Positions 45,220 through 55,535 are shown, numbered from the stretch's first letter. The stretch: DNA of 64,000 nucleotides from Romboutsia lituseburensis (GCF_024723825.1 NZ_JANQBQ010000001.1:1612001-1676000), one strand, 5' to 3'. Notes: generated by a model from the sequence alone, not told the origin. Made by a program: numbers and translations.

Positions 45220-45606
45220 CTATGGGATAATATTTATTATCATTTCTACAATCGATAAAAGTATAGGGAATGACATTGTCATAACTATTATTTTTCCGCC
45301 AAATTCCAATTTAGCTGCTATATTTCCTTCCCCACAATCTTTACAAAGCTGTATAGCAAATTCCATAAGGTAAGCTATCCCAATTAATTTTATTATGAGC
45401 GTTATATACATAGAAGGTATATTAGCTTTTTGAGCTAAGTTTTCAATACTTTCTACTATAAAATTTAATTTAAATATTACTGATAATAATATTGTTATTC
45501 CTGTAAGTATTGCTATAAACATCGCCATTTCAGGTCTATCTTTTTTTATCACTAAACAGAGAGTTGTTGATATTATTGCAATCCCTACTAATTGCATTAC
45601 TTCCAA
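45220..45606 (-). CDS. spoIIIAD: Stage III sporulation protein AD
   Basis: A 128-residue membrane protein with four helices; the end of the sequence is hydrophobic and lacks any soluble domain. PEMAMFIAILTGITILLSVIF and LCKDCGEGNIAAKLEFGGKIIVMTMSFPILLSIVEMI are typical. It is a small channel component, 14 bases upstream of spoIIIAE. Confidence 0.93.
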   Translation of the reverse strand: MEVMQLVGIAIISTTLCLVIKKDRPEMAMFIAILTGITILLSVIFKLNFIVESIENLAQKANIPSMYITLIIKLIGIAYLMEFAIQLCKDCGEGNIAAKLEFGGKIIVMTMSFPILLSIVEMIINIIP

Positions 45607-45621
45607 GCTATCTCCTCCCTT

Positions 45622-45825
45622 TTAGTAAAGTTGAAACATCGTTCTTACAGCATTAAACAAATCTCCTATTTCTGTTAATACCATTCCTAAAACAATTATC
45701 ACACCAGCTAACGTAGTTAAGCTTGCCCAATCTTTTCTGTCTGATTTTTCTAAAAGCATGTTAAGAATCGATATTAAAAGTCCTATACCTGCAACCTTTA
45801 TTATTAAAGATATATCCATATTCAT
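45622..45825 (-). CDS. spoIIIAC: Stage III sporulation protein AC
   Basis: A 67-residue protein with two membrane helices, the usual length. The conserved IGLLISILNMLLEKSDRKDWASLTTLAGVIIVL core is present. It lies between spoIIIAB and spoIIIAD with short spacers. Confidence 0.93.
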   Translation of the reverse strand: MNMDISLIIKVAGIGLLISILNMLLEKSDRKDWASLTTLAGVIIVLGMVLTEIGDLFNAVRTMFQLY

Positions 45826-45829
45826 CCCC

Positions 45830-46351
45830 CTATATCAAAATAATTCCTATAGCTATTCCTATAACTGTAGATAATTTTCTGTATACAATACCTTTCTTTT
45901 CTATATCTTCTTTTGTTTCATTTGTAATTTTTTTTAAATTCTCAATTGACAAATCTATCATTCTAGCTTGCGAATCTATATCACTTCTACCTAATGTTAA
46001 TAAAAGTTTTTTTAATTCATCAACCTCCTTTTCCTGTAAATACGTTTCTTTAGATAATATTTGTATATTATCATTTAAAATTTCATCTAACATTTTACTT
46101 TGATTAGTTTTTAAATCATTCTCCATTTTTTTAAAAAATAAAGATGTACAATACTCTGTCTTATCCCCTACCCTTTTAAAAATTTCTTCTAATGTATACA
46201 TCCCAAAGGATAAATCCATCCTTATTATCTCTAATATTCTTATGAGATCATTTACTTGTTTATGCCTATTTGTATAAGCTTTATAAATGTACTCTCCTAT
46301 TAAATAACTACAAGCAACTAAAATACCAATTATAATTATTTTAATTTGCAA
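45830..46351 (-). CDS. spoIIIAB: Stage III sporulation protein AB
   Basis: A 173-residue protein with helices at both ends (about 3-20 and 155-172) and a helical soluble middle (ILEIIRMDLSFGMYTLEEIFKRVG), like GspF-type inner-membrane proteins of secretion systems, which supports the channel model. The start overlaps spoIIIAA by 11 bases. Confidence 0.92.
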   Translation of the reverse strand: MQIKIIIIGILVACSYLIGEYIYKAYTNRHKQVNDLIRILEIIRMDLSFGMYTLEEIFKRVGDKTEYCTSLFFKKMENDLKTNQSKMLDEILNDNIQILSKETYLQEKEVDELKKLLLTLGRSDIDSQARMIDLSIENLKKITNETKEDIEKKGIVYRKLSTVIGIAIGIILI

Positions 46352-47309
46352 AATACCATCTCTTTTCTTCTAAATCATATATTTTCTCAACTGTTCCCGG
46401 CCCTTTTTTAGCTGATAATATTATTACTTTTTTAAATAAGTCTTTATCTAATAAATTGCTTAATTCTTTTCTATTTTTAATATCATCTATTGAGTCTCCA
46501 TGAACAGTTGTAATTAAGCTTACGCCGCCATTTAGAGCTGTATATAAAGCTTTAATTTCTTCTATATTACCAATTTCATCTGTTACTATTAAATTTGGTG
46601 ACATAGATCTTAAAAGCATCATTATCCCTAAATCTTTTGGACATGTTTCAATTATATCTGTTCTTATACCAATATCCATCTGAGGCACCCCCAAATAAGA
46701 TCCTGATATTTCATTACGTTCATCTATTAACGCTACTTTTATCCCTTTAAATCCATAGTCTTTATTTCCATTGCTTAAGTTCCTTACTATATCTCTTATT
46801 AAAGTTGTTTTACCACATTGAGGTGGTGATATTATCAAAGTGTTATTAACCTGGTTATCTCCTCTAATAATATGAGAAAGTATATTATTAGAGCATCCTA
46901 TAATTTCTCTAGATACCCTTATATTTAAAGATGATATATGCTTCATATTTTTTACCTGACCATCTTCAACAATTGCTTTTCCAACTAGCCCTACTCTATG
47001 ACCACCCCTAAGCGTTATAAAACCCTTTTTTATGTCATCCATAAATGAGTGTATAGAATATTTACAAATAATTTGAAAAGTTTGCTCTATATCTTCCTTG
47101 GTCACAATATATGGGTTGTCCATTTTTGTATCTAACTTATTTAGATTCTGATTATAAAAATAATCTTTATTATTTGCATTTAAAATAAGCGGCTTTTGAG
47201 AACGAAGTCTAATTTCTTCAATATTAATATTGTTTCTAGAGATACTTTTTATTTTTTCTCTTAAATTAACTGATAATGAGTTAATTATTTCATCACTAAG
47301 TTTATTCAT
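46341..47309 (-). CDS. spoIIIAA: Stage III sporulation protein AA, ATPase
   Basis: Secretion-type ATPase of the SpoIIIA complex, 322 residues. Walker A is in SPPQCGKTTLIRDIVRNLSNG, an aspartate box and Walker B in NLIVTDEIG, and the arginine-rich FRGGHRVGLVGK region precedes. It heads the operon, with a ribosome-binding site (GGAGGAGG) 8 bases before the ATG. A sigma-E-like promoter is at 47340-47369. Confidence 0.94.
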   Translation of the reverse strand: MNKLSDEIINSLSVNLREKIKSISRNNINIEEIRLRSQKPLILNANNKDYFYNQNLNKLDTKMDNPYIVTKEDIEQTFQIICKYSIHSFMDDIKKGFITLRGGHRVGLVGKAIVEDGQVKNMKHISSLNIRVSREIIGCSNNILSHIIRGDNQVNNTLIISPPQCGKTTLIRDIVRNLSNGNKDYGFKGIKVALIDERNEISGSYLGVPQMDIGIRTDIIETCPKDLGIMMLLRSMSPNLIVTDEIGNIEEIKALYTALNGGVSLITTVHGDSIDDIKNRKELSNLLDKDLFKKVIILSAKKGPGTVEKIYDLEEKRWYFAN

Positions 47310-47339
47310 GCCTTGTCCTCCTCCTTTGTTTATATAAAC

Positions 47340-47369
47340 ATTCTATTAATATAAACTAAAAAATATTAC
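47340..47369 (-). promoter_or_regulatory. Putative sigma-E promoter of the spoIIIA operon
   Basis: On the minus strand GTAATATT (47362-47369), 14 bases and AATAGAAT (47340-47347) resemble the sigma-E consensus GTMATATT and CATACAAT. Sigma-E is the known driver of spoIIIA in Bacillus and C. difficile, so this fits, but it is a match by eye. Confidence 0.5.
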
Positions 47370-47370
47370 A

Positions 47371-47400
47371 AAAAAAAGAAGTCAATTAACTTCTTTTTTT
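47371..47400. terminator. Terminator between fabF and the spoIIIA operon (upstream hairpin)
   Basis: AAAAAAAGAAGT (47371-47382) pairs with its complement at 47389-47400; T-runs on both strands insulate spoIIIAA from the fab operon. Confidence 0.8.
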
Positions 47401-47421
47401 ATTTAGGCTTATAATTTATAT

Positions 47422-47466
47422 AAAAATATCCCCTGGTTAAATTAAAATTAACCAGGGGATATTTTT
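47422..47466. terminator. Terminator of the fatty acid operon
   Basis: ATCCCCTGGTTAA (47428-47440) and TTAACCAGGGGAT (47448-47460) form a 13-bp stem flanked by A/T-runs, just past the fabF stop at 47471. Confidence 0.88.
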
Positions 47467-47470
47467 ACAT

Positions 47471-48712
47471 TTATTTATCATACTTTTTTAATACTAAAGT
47501 AGCATTATGTCCACCAAATCCTAATGAATTAGACATGGCATATCTTATTTCTTTTTCTCTACCATTATCTAATACATAGTCTAAATCTAAATCTTCATCA
47601 ACTTCATTTACATTTATTGTCGGAGGCACAAAGCTATCGTCTATACTCATTGCACATATAACAGCTTCTACTGCTCCTGCTGCTCCTAACAAATGTCCTG
47701 TCATTGATTTTGTAGATGAAACACATAAATCATATGCTTTTTCTTTAAATACATTTTTAATAGCTTGTGTTTCCAATCTATCATTGTATAAAGTAGATGT
47801 TCCATGGGCATTTATATAATCCACTTCATCTAAAGGAACATTCCCATCTTGAAGTGCCATTTCCATAGAACGAGTAGCTCCTTCTCCACCTTCTGCTGGA
47901 GTAGTCATATGATATGCATCCGCAGTTAGTCCATAACCAACAACTTCTGCATATATTTTAGCATTACGATTTAAGGCATGCTCTAATTCTTCTAATATAA
48001 GAATTCCTGCACCTTCTCCCATTACAAATCCATCTCTATCTTTATCAAATGGTCTTGATGCAGTCTTAGGATCATCATTTCTAGTAGACATAGCCTTCAT
48101 ATTACAGAATCCAGCAAATGCAAGAGCTGTCACTGGGGCTTCACTACCTCCTGCCACCATTATATCTGCATCTCCTCTTTGTATTATCTTAAAAGCATCT
48201 CCTATAGAATGAGTCCCAGATGCACAAGCTGTACAAACATTAGTATTTGGACCCTTCGCACTTAAAGCTATAGAAACTTGACCAGCAGCCATATTTCCTA
48301 TCATCATAGGCACGAAAAATGGGCTTACTCTTTTATTTCCTTTGTCTAATAAAATTTTATGCTGTTCTTCTATTGTTTCAACTCCACCTATTCCAGATCC
48401 TATTATTACACCCATACGATCTCTATTTACAGAGTCTATATCTATATTTGCATCTTTTACTGCCATTTTAGATGAAACTATTGCATACTGAGTAAATTTA
48501 TCTAATCTTTTTATTTCTTTTTTATTTATATATTCTTCAGGATTAAATTCTTTTAGTTCTCCAGCTACTTGTGTTTGAAAAGTACTTGCATCAAATTTAG
48601 TTACTTTATCTATGCCACACACACCAGCTTTAATATTTTTCCAAAATTCTTCTTTTCCATTTCCAACAGGTGTTACACATCCAAGCCCTGTTACTACAAC
48701 TCTCTTTTTCAT
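47471..48712 (-). CDS. fabF: 3-oxoacyl-ACP synthase II
   Basis: Elongating condensing enzyme of type II fatty acid synthesis. It has 413 residues from the ATG at 48712, chosen because TGGAGGT lies 8 bases before it; the GTG at 48727 would overlap the acpP stop. The catalytic triad is visible: cysteine in [10 protein letters not shown], histidines in [11 protein letters not shown] and [13 protein letters not shown]. It ends the fapR-plsX-fabHKDG-acpP-fabF run. Confidence 0.96.
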   Translation of the reverse strand: MKKRVVVTGLGCVTPVGNGKEEFWKNIKAGVCGIDKVTKFDASTFQTQVAGELKEFNPEEYINKKEIKRLDKFTQYAIVSSKMAVKDANIDIDSVNRDRMGVIIGSGIGGVETIEEQHKILLDKGNKRVSPFFVPMMIGNMAAGQVSIALSAKGPNTNVCTACASGTHSIGDAFKIIQRGDADIMVAGGSEAPVTALAFAGFCNMKAMSTRNDDPKTASRPFDKDRDGFVMGEGAGILILEELEHALNRNAKIYAEVVGYGLTADAYHMTTPAEGGEGATRSMEMALQDGNVPLDEVDYINAHGTSTLYNDRLETQAIKNVFKEKAYDLCVSSTKSMTGHLLGAAGAVEAVICAMSIDDSFVPPTINVNEVDEDLDLDYVLDNGREKEIRYAMSNSLGFGGHNATLVLKKYDK

Positions 48713-48726
48713 AGAGAATACCTCCA

Positions 48727-48951
48727 CTATTTATTAGCTTCTATAAATCTTACTATATCTCCTATAGATTTAAAGTTTTCTGCTTCAGTATCTGGTATTT
48801 CAACTCCGCATTCATCTTCTAAAGCCATTATTATTTCTACTGCATCTAATGAATCTGCTTCTAAATCTTTCATTAAAGAAGTCTCCATTGTTATTTCTTT
48901 ATCCTCTACACTTAATTGATCTCTTACTATTTCTACAACTTTTTCAAACAT
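48727..48951 (-). CDS. acpP: Acyl carrier protein
   Basis: A 74-residue acidic carrier protein. The phosphopantetheine serine is in [18 protein letters not shown]. Charge and length are typical. It lies between fabG and fabF. Confidence 0.96.
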   Translation of the reverse strand: MFEKVVEIVRDQLSVEDKEITMETSLMKDLEADSLDAVEIIMALEDECGVEIPDTEAENFKSIGDIVRFIEANK

Positions 48952-49061
48952 TTTTGTTTCCTCCTAATTATTTTATATTATTCAAAATTTTCAGTCACAA
49001 TAATTTATATTTCTTACTAGGAAATATAAATCAACTTATTAGTACTTAACTTGAATTAAAT

Positions 49062-49811
49062 TTATTGCATTACCATACCACCATCTACATTTATAACTTG
49101 ACCTGTAACATAACTTGACATGTCACTTGCTAAAAATGCAACTACATTTGCTACATCTTCAGGTTTACCAAATGTAGTTTTAGGTATGTTATTTAGCATA
49201 TTTTGCTTAATATCTTCACTTAAAACTCTTGTCATATCTGTATCTATAAATCCTGGAGCAACTGCATTTATATTTATATTTCTTGAAGCTAATTCTCTCG
49301 CAGTTGATTTCGTGAATCCTATAACACCAGCTTTTGATGCACAGTAATTCGCTTGACCAGCATTGCCTATAACTCCAACTACAGAAGCCATATTTATTAT
49401 TTTTCCATATTTATTTTTCATCATAGGTTTTGTAACAGCTTTTGTGCAATTAAATACACCCTTTAGGTTTATTTCTATAACTTTATCAAAATCTTCTTCT
49501 TTCATTCTCATCAACAATCCATCTTTAGTTATACCAGCATTATTTACAAGTATATCAACCTTTCCAAATTCTTCTAATGTTTTATTAACCATTTCATTTA
49601 CTTCTTCTGATTTTGATACATCACATTTTAATGTTATACATTTTACACCTAAAGCTTCAATCTCTTCTTTAGTTTTTAAGGCTTCTTCCTCTTTTGATGT
49701 ATAGTTAATAACTAAATTAGATCCTAGTAACGCTAATTTTTTGGCTACTTCTTTACCTATACCTCTAGATCCACCTGTAACTATAGCTACTTTTGAACTT
49801 AAATTCATCAT
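49062..49811 (-). CDS. fabG: 3-oxoacyl-ACP reductase
   Basis: NADPH-dependent short-chain dehydrogenase of 249 residues, the second step of the elongation cycle. It has TGGSRGIG for NADPH binding, NNAG, and the catalytic tyrosine and lysine in YCASKAG; VNVDGGMVMQ ends the protein. The start overlaps fabD by four bases (ATGA-type), indicating coupling. Confidence 0.96.
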   Translation of the reverse strand: MMNLSSKVAIVTGGSRGIGKEVAKKLALLGSNLVINYTSKEEEALKTKEEIEALGVKCITLKCDVSKSEEVNEMVNKTLEEFGKVDILVNNAGITKDGLLMRMKEEDFDKVIEINLKGVFNCTKAVTKPMMKNKYGKIINMASVVGVIGNAGQANYCASKAGVIGFTKSTARELASRNININAVAPGFIDTDMTRVLSEDIKQNMLNNIPKTTFGKPEDVANVVAFLASDMSSYVTGQVINVDGGMVMQ

Positions 49812-50761
49812 ACTATCTCTCCATTTCTGTAAATTTCAACAAATTTTTCTAATGAATTCATATCTTCTATATTATAAATATTTACATCCATTTTTCTGTT
49901 TGATGATATTTTTTTAATAAATCCTTTTAATGTCTTTCCTGGTCCTATCTCTATAAAAGTATCATAGCCTTCATCTAATAATTTTTCTATTGAATCTTCC
50001 CATAATACAGAAGAACTAACCTGTTGTATAAGTAAGTCTTTACCTTCATCTTCATAATAACTAGCATTTACATTTGATACTACCGATATTTTTGGTGTTC
50101 TCAAATTAACCTTATCTAGTTCTTTTGATAATTTAATTCCAGCATCTTTTAACATAGATGAATGAAAAGGTCCACTTACATTTAACTTCACAGCTCTTTT
50201 TGCTCCATTTTCTTTTAGCTTTATCATCGCTTCATCTATATGTTTATTTTCCCCTGATATAACTATTTGTCCTGGAGAGTTATAATTTGCAACTTCAACA
50301 ATCCCACTATCAATACTCTTTATAATATTTTCTACCTTATCTCTATTTAATCCAAGTATAGCAGCCATTGCTCCTTTTCCTTGAGGTACTGTATCTTGCA
50401 TAAATTTGCCTCTTTTTTTAACAAGTGATACAGCATCATTAAACTCTATCGCATCCGCTGCTACTAATGCACTATATTCACCCAAAGATAATCCCAAACA
50501 GGCATCATATTTTAAATCTAGTGCATCATTTAAAGCTTCAAATAACGCTATACTATGAGTAACTATGGCAGGTTGAGTATTTTCTGTTTTTGATAGTTCT
50601 TCATCACTACCTTCAAACATTATGTTTTTTAAATCCATATCTAAAGCATCACATGCATTATCTATAATTTTTTTTGCTATTTGATTATTTTCGTATACAT
50701 CTTTAGCCATACCTACATATTGTGATCCTTGACCCGGAAATACTAATGCTACCTTTCCCAT
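49808..50761 (-). CDS. fabD: Malonyl-CoA-ACP transacylase
   Basis: Loads malonyl groups on ACP. It has 317 residues: the active serine in GLSLGEYSALVAA, the arginine in KKRGKFMQ and the histidine in SGPFHSSML. VFPGQGSQYVGM is the standard N-terminus. It lies 15 bases after fabK. Confidence 0.96.
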   Translation of the reverse strand: MGKVALVFPGQGSQYVGMAKDVYENNQIAKKIIDNACDALDMDLKNIMFEGSDEELSKTENTQPAIVTHSIALFEALNDALDLKYDACLGLSLGEYSALVAADAIEFNDAVSLVKKRGKFMQDTVPQGKGAMAAILGLNRDKVENIIKSIDSGIVEVANYNSPGQIVISGENKHIDEAMIKLKENGAKRAVKLNVSGPFHSSMLKDAGIKLSKELDKVNLRTPKISVVSNVNASYYEDEGKDLLIQQVSSSVLWEDSIEKLLDEGYDTFIEIGPGKTLKGFIKKISSNRKMDVNIYNIEDMNSLEKFVEIYRNGEIV

Positions 50762-50776
50762 TTTTTACCTCCTACT

Positions 50777-51706
50777 TTATAGCTCAATGTTTGGCATTAT
50801 ATCTTTAGCTTGTTTAACCATATCTTCTATAATTTCCTTGCATGGCTTTACATCTTTTATTATTGAAGCTATTTGCCCTGCCATAAAAGATCCATTTTTA
50901 AGGTCGCCTTCTTTTGTTGCTAGCCTTAAAGATCCAATTCCTTTTTTATCTATTTCAGCTGGATCTGCACCTTCTTTTTCCATGCTTAATATATCTTTAG
51001 CTAATTTATTTTTTAAAGCTCTAACAGGGTGACCAGTAGTTCTTCCTGTAACTATAGCATCTCTATCTTTTGATTTTAATACCATATTTTTATAATTTTC
51101 ATGTACATTGCATTCATTACTGCATATAAATCTAGTACCTATTTGAACTCCATTTGCTCCTAATGCAAAAGCTGCTACAATCCCTCTGCCATCAGCTATA
51201 CCTCCTGCAGCTATTACAGGTATATCTACGTTATCTGCAACTTGTGGAGTAAGAACCATAGTAGTTAACTCTCCTATATGACCACCTGCTTCTGTACCTT
51301 CAACTATAACTGCATCTGCTCCCAATTTTTCCATCCTCTGAGCTAGAGCAATGCTTGGGACTACAGGTATAACTTTTGTGTTAACTTCTTTTAATCTATC
51401 CATATATTTAGCTGGATTTCCGGCTCCAGTTGTTATTACCGGTATTCTTTCTTCTATTATTAAATCTATTATATCGTCTACGAATGGAGATAATAACATT
51501 ACATTTACACCAAAAGGTTTATCTGTAAGAGTTCTACATTTTCGTATTTCTTCTTTTATAATTTCTTTTGGTGCATTTCCACCTGCAATTAACCCTAATC
51601 CACCTGCATTTGATACTGAACTAGCAAGATTGGCGTCTGCTACCCATGCCATTCCACCTTGGATTATAGGATACTTTATATTTAATATTTCACAAACTTT
51701 ATTCAT
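50777..51706 (-). CDS. fabK: Enoyl-ACP reductase II (FMN-dependent)
   Basis: A TIM-barrel FMN enzyme that does the last reduction of each cycle, replacing triclosan-sensitive FabI. It has 309 residues, with YPIIQGGMAWVADANLA and DAVIVEGTEAGGHIGELTTM, then PVIAAGGIADGRGIVAAFALGANGVQIGTRF for FMN binding. Nitronate monooxygenase relatives share the fold, but the fab context makes FabK the clear call. Confidence 0.95.
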   Translation of the reverse strand: MNKVCEILNIKYPIIQGGMAWVADANLASSVSNAGGLGLIAGGNAPKEIIKEEIRKCRTLTDKPFGVNVMLLSPFVDDIIDLIIEERIPVITTGAGNPAKYMDRLKEVNTKVIPVVPSIALAQRMEKLGADAVIVEGTEAGGHIGELTTMVLTPQVADNVDIPVIAAGGIADGRGIVAAFALGANGVQIGTRFICSNECNVHENYKNMVLKSKDRDAIVTGRTTGHPVRALKNKLAKDILSMEKEGADPAEIDKKGIGSLRLATKEGDLKNGSFMAGQIASIIKDVKPCKEIIEDMVKQAKDIMPNIEL

Positions 51707-52703
51707 TGTTACCTCCTTGTATACTCCAATTTATTACTGAAGATCCCCAAGTTAATCCACCACCAAAACCTACTAATACTACATTGTCTCCTTTGTGTAT
51801 CTTTCCTTTTCTAAAAGCTTCATCAAGTGCTACTGGAATAGATGCTGCTGACATGTTCCCATATTTATCAAGATTTACATATACTTTATCCATGCTCAAT
51901 TTTAATCTTTTAGCTGAAGCTTCTATTATTCTTATGTTAGCTTGATGTGGGATTAGGTAATCTATAGAGTCTGTGTTTAAATCAGCCATTTCTAATGCCT
52001 TTAATGATGCTTCACTCATTATTCTAACTGCAAATTTATATACATCATTTCCAGCCATTTTTATAGTGTGTAATCTATTTTCAACAGTCTCTTTACTAGC
52101 TGGAAGTTTAGAACCTCCAGCTGGTATATTTAGAAAGTCTTTACCCTTACCATCTGAACCTAAGTATGTAGATAAAATTCCACCTTCTAAAACCTCACCT
52201 ATTACAACTGCTCCCGCTCCATCTCCAAATAATATAGCAGTAGTTCTATCTTCATAGTCTAAAACCTTAGAAAGTGTTTCAGCACCTATTACTAATACTT
52301 TTTTATACGTTTTATTCTCAACAAATTGCTTAGCTATAGTCATAGCATATATAAACCCTGAACATGCTACAGATATATCAAATGCTGCTGCATTTATTGC
52401 ACCTATATTTTCTTGTACTAAACATGCTGTTGATGGAAATACCATATCTGGAGTTGCTGTTGCTACAATTATTAAATCTATGTCTTGAGGTTTTAAATTT
52501 GCACACTTAATAGCATTCAATGCTGCTTTTGTAGATAAGTCAGATGTTGTTTCATCTTTATTAACCATTCTTCTTTCACTTATTCCGGTTCTAGTTTTTA
52601 TCCACTCGTCGCTTGTGTCCATTATTTTTTCAAAGTAAAAATTATCTATAACTTGCTCGGGTACAAAACTTCCTACCCCTAATATACCAGCTTTATTGTT
52701 CAT
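51699..52703 (-). CDS. fabH: 3-oxoacyl-ACP synthase III
   Basis: Starts fatty acid synthesis from acetyl-CoA (or branched acyl-CoA) and malonyl-ACP. It has 334 residues with the catalytic cysteine in DISVACSGFIYAM, histidine in PHQANIRI and asparagine in NMSAASIPVAL. It overlaps fabK by 8 bases. Confidence 0.96.
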   Translation of the reverse strand: MNNKAGILGVGSFVPEQVIDNFYFEKIMDTSDEWIKTRTGISERRMVNKDETTSDLSTKAALNAIKCANLKPQDIDLIIVATATPDMVFPSTACLVQENIGAINAAAFDISVACSGFIYAMTIAKQFVENKTYKKVLVIGAETLSKVLDYEDRTTAILFGDGAGAVVIGEVLEGGILSTYLGSDGKGKDFLNIPAGGSKLPASKETVENRLHTIKMAGNDVYKFAVRIMSEASLKALEMADLNTDSIDYLIPHQANIRIIEASAKRLKLSMDKVYVNLDKYGNMSAASIPVALDEAFRKGKIHKGDNVVLVGFGGGLTWGSSVINWSIQGGNNE

Positions 52704-52732
52704 GTATTTTAAACCTCCAAAATGAGTCTTTC

Positions 52733-53746
52733 CTACTCTTTCTCTTCACTACTTTCCATAGTCTTTATAAATTCTTTTATATCTTCTACAACATTTCCTT
52801 GTGCAAATTTAATACCTTGATTTATAGCATTTTTTATAGCTCTTGAATCAGAGCTTCCATGAGCTTTTATAACCCCACCATTAACTCCTAAAAGTGGTGC
52901 TCCTCCATATTCAGCATAATCCATAAAGCTTTTTAATTTTTTTAAATCATCTTTTAAAAGCATTGCTCCTATCTTGCCTTTAGTGCTTGATAAGAAAGTT
53001 TCTTTTAATAGACCCATAACAGACATAGCTACACCTTCAGCTGACTTTAATAATATATTTCCAGTAAAGCCATCACATACAATAATGTCTGTATATGCAT
53101 TTATAACATCTCTTGCTTCTACATTTCCTATAAAGTTTACATCGATATTTTTTAATTCTTCATAAGATTTTTTTACCAAGTCGTTACCTTTACCTTCTTC
53201 TATTCCAACATTAGCTAAAGCTATCTTTGGACTATTTAGTCCTAAAACTTTTTTTGCATATATATTACTCATACCAGCAAATTCTACTAGATTTTTAGGT
53301 TTGCAATCTGCATTTGCTCCTCCATCAGCTATAAGCGTCATTCCTTTTTTAGCATTTGGTATTACAGGACATAAGCAAGGTCTATCTATTCCCTTTATTC
53401 TTCCTACTACAAATAATCCTCCAGCTAACAATGCACCTGTATTTCCTGCTGATATAACAGCATCTGCCTTGCCTTCTTTAACAAGTCTTAATGCAACTAC
53501 CATAGATGAATCTTTTTTAGATCTAATAGCTTTTACCGGTTTGTCTTCATTTTCTATAATTTCGGTAGTATGAACTATTTCTAATTTGCTTTTATCAAAC
53601 TCATAATTTGCAAATTCTTTTTCTAATATATCTTTATCTCCTGTGATTATTAAATCAACATTATATTCTTTTATTGCTTTTACTGCACCCTCTACATTAG
53701 ACTTTGGTGCATTATCGCCACCCATACCATCAATTACTATCTTCAT
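52733..53746 (-). CDS. plsX: Phosphate acyltransferase PlsX
   Basis: Converts acyl-ACP to acyl-phosphate for phospholipid synthesis. It has 337 residues with [10 protein letters not shown] at the N-terminus, [12 protein letters not shown], and [15 protein letters not shown] and [15 protein letters not shown] in the body. It lies between fapR and fabH, the standard order. Confidence 0.96.
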   Translation of the reverse strand: MKIVIDGMGGDNAPKSNVEGAVKAIKEYNVDLIITGDKDILEKEFANYEFDKSKLEIVHTTEIIENEDKPVKAIRSKKDSSMVVALRLVKEGKADAVISAGNTGALLAGGLFVVGRIKGIDRPCLCPVIPNAKKGMTLIADGGANADCKPKNLVEFAGMSNIYAKKVLGLNSPKIALANVGIEEGKGNDLVKKSYEELKNIDVNFIGNVEARDVINAYTDIIVCDGFTGNILLKSAEGVAMSVMGLLKETFLSSTKGKIGAMLLKDDLKKLKSFMDYAEYGGAPLLGVNGGVIKAHGSSDSRAIKNAINQGIKFAQGNVVEDIKEFIKTMESSEEKE

Positions 53747-53757
53747 AACTTTTCCTC

Positions 53758-54315
53758 CTAATCTAATTCTTCAAAGATAAATTTTCCTCTAAAAATTTGT
53801 TCTTGTGCTTTATTATTAACTACAACTTTTACATAGTGCTTTTTATCAGCTTTTTTATAAATTTCAGCCTTCGCTATAAGCCTATCTCTTTGTTCTATTA
53901 ATTTCAAGCATTTTACATTTGCAAATCTCATAATTACCTTTGGTGCATCTATTATCGCCATAGCTAATGAGTCTGCTAGAGAAAATATATAAGTATCCTT
54001 TAAAGTATTAGTCTTAGAGTAAAGCATATCCTCTGTAATTTCTAACATAGATATTCCTAACTGCCCCACCGATAAGTCAATTATTTCTCCTGTAATTTCC
54101 TTAATTCCTAATGTTTTAACTTTAGAACTTTCTGTTTCTGCTATTGACTTAACTCTTTCTCTTAATTCAGGTATATTTAAACTCATTCTATCTAGTCTAA
54201 TTGTTTGAATACTTACTTCAAATAAACTAGCTAGTTCTTCATCTGTATAGAAAGGATCAGCCTGTAGCATCTCTACTAATTCTTTTTGTCTTTGGGCTTT
54301 ACTTTTCTTTTTCAT
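53758..54315 (-). CDS. fapR: Fatty acid biosynthesis repressor FapR
   Basis: A malonyl-CoA-sensing repressor of 185 residues: N-terminal HTH (about 1-55, [25 protein letters not shown]) and a hot-dog-fold effector domain (about 65-185, [27 protein letters not shown]). Falling malonyl-CoA leads to repression of fab and plsX. Two sites matching the FapR palindrome lie before it (54343-54427), so it probably regulates itself and the operon. Confidence 0.95.
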   Translation of the reverse strand: MKKKSKAQRQKELVEMLQADPFYTDEELASLFEVSIQTIRLDRMSLNIPELRERVKSIAETESSKVKTLGIKEITGEIIDLSVGQLGISMLEITEDMLYSKTNTLKDTYIFSLADSLAMAIIDAPKVIMRFANVKCLKLIEQRDRLIAKAEIYKKADKKHYVKVVVNNKAQEQIFRGKFIFEELD

Positions 54316-54342
54316 ATTACCTCCAAGTTTTTATAGCTGTAG

Positions 54343-54427
54343 TTAGTACCAGCTACTAATAGTAGTATATAATATCCTAATAAATTTAGCAATACTTTTA
54401 TGATTATTTTTTATTACCAGGTACTAA
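54343..54427 (-). promoter_or_regulatory. fapR promoter with two FapR operators
   Basis: TTAGTACCAGCTACTAA (54343-54359) and TTATTACCAGGTACTAA (54411-54427) match the palindromic FapR box. Between them on the minus strand lie TTGCTA (54387-54392), 17 bases and TATACT (54364-54369). One operator sits at the start site and the other upstream of -35, allowing strong autoregulation. Confidence 0.75.
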
Positions 54428-54657
54428 TTTTTTTAAATATATTAGTATTGCAACGTTTTCTAAAACTATACCTTAGATTTAACTAAACTTAGCTTTACCT
54501 AATTAATCCCTAAATAATCTACGCTTATATATTTTCAACACTGTATTCAGTACCTTTTTAAATAATACTAACTATAATAGTAACTTAGCATTTACTTACG
54601 CATATTTTAATAATTTATTATATTTATTTTAATTAACCATTATATTTTATTTTAAAC
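54428..54657. other. Non-coding stretch between fapR and rpmF
   Basis: No gene seen. The region is AT-rich, with no hairpin or promoter that I would stand by, other than the rpmF terminator at its right edge. Confidence 0.5.
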
Positions 54658-54690
54658 AAAAAAAACATGTAGAGTAATCTACATGTTTTT
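54658..54690. terminator. rpmF terminator
   Basis: AAAAACATGTAGA (54661-54673) pairs with 54678-54690; four-base loop and T-runs on both strands. Confidence 0.9.
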
Positions 54691-54698
54691 AGAAGTTA

Positions 54699-54875
54699 CT
54701 AGTTAGAAGCAACTTCTTTACCTTTATAATATCCACAATCTGGACATACTCTATGTGGTAATTTTGGCTCATGACATTGTGGGCAACTTACGAATCCAGT
54801 TGCTACCATCTTTGAGTTAGCTGCTCTTCTCATTTTAGTTTTTGATTTAGATGTTTTACGCTTTGGTACTGCCAT
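54699..54875 (-). CDS. rpmF: 50S ribosomal protein L32
   Basis: A 58-residue ribosomal protein. It starts [19 protein letters not shown] and has a zinc ribbon (CPQC and CPDC), the zinc-binding form of L32. It follows yceD by 13 bases, with an AGGAGGTGG-like ribosome-binding site; the yceD-rpmF pair before fapR/plsX is conserved. Confidence 0.95.
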   Translation of the reverse strand: MAVPKRKTSKSKTKMRRAANSKMVATGFVSCPQCHEPKLPHRVCPDCGYYKGKEVASN

Positions 54876-54888
54876 TTACGCCACCTCC

Positions 54889-55425
54889 TTAGTCGTTTTT
54901 AAATATATCTTTTAATTTAGCAAAACGGGGATCTATAATCTCCTCGTCGTTCGCGATTTCATTGCAAGAACAAGCTTCCTTATTTAAGTTTGCTCCACAT
55001 CCTGGACAAAGACCTTTACAATCTTCATCACAAAGTGCTCTTGCTGGTAATTTGAAGTCTAATGTTTGCTCTATTATTTGAATAAGATCTATATCTTGTC
55101 CATCATATATAAATGCATCATCATCTTCGAAACTGTCTTCGTCAAAGTCTTCTTTAACTAAAAAACCTTGTATCGAGTATTCTATTGGTACTTCTACCTC
55201 TTCTAAGCATCTTGAACAATTATCAAGAACTGTAAATTCTACATCTGCGTCTAAGTAGAAACCACTTTTAGTAGTTGAGATTTTACCGTTTATACTTATT
55301 GGAGAAGCTAATTCATAACTTGTATCACAATAATTAATAGTATCAACTTTTTGACAAAAATTCAAGTCTATTTTGTCAGTTTCTCTTCTAATTAACTTAT
55401 CTAAACTGATTTTCATTAAATTCAC
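54889..55425 (-). CDS. YceD family protein (DUF177, 23S rRNA accumulation factor)
   Basis: A 178-residue protein. The DUF177 core is seen in LDNCSRCLEEVEVPIEYSIQGFLVKE, followed by an acidic stretch (DEDSFEDDDAFIYD) and a cysteine cluster (ALCDEDCKGLCPGCGANLN) that may bind zinc. YceD homologues affect 23S rRNA levels in plants and bacteria. It is coupled with rpmF. Confidence 0.9.
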   Translation of the reverse strand: MNLMKISLDKLIRRETDKIDLNFCQKVDTINYCDTSYELASPISINGKISTTKSGFYLDADVEFTVLDNCSRCLEEVEVPIEYSIQGFLVKEDFDEDSFEDDDAFIYDGQDIDLIQIIEQTLDFKLPARALCDEDCKGLCPGCGANLNKEACSCNEIANDEEIIDPRFAKLKDIFKND

Positions 55426-55535
55426 CTCAATACATTACCAATTTATTATACAAATTTGGCTACTGTTTGTCAAGTATTTTTACTTGATAGATATTTTTGG
55501 CATAAAATCAATTATTTATATAAAATTTAAACAAA

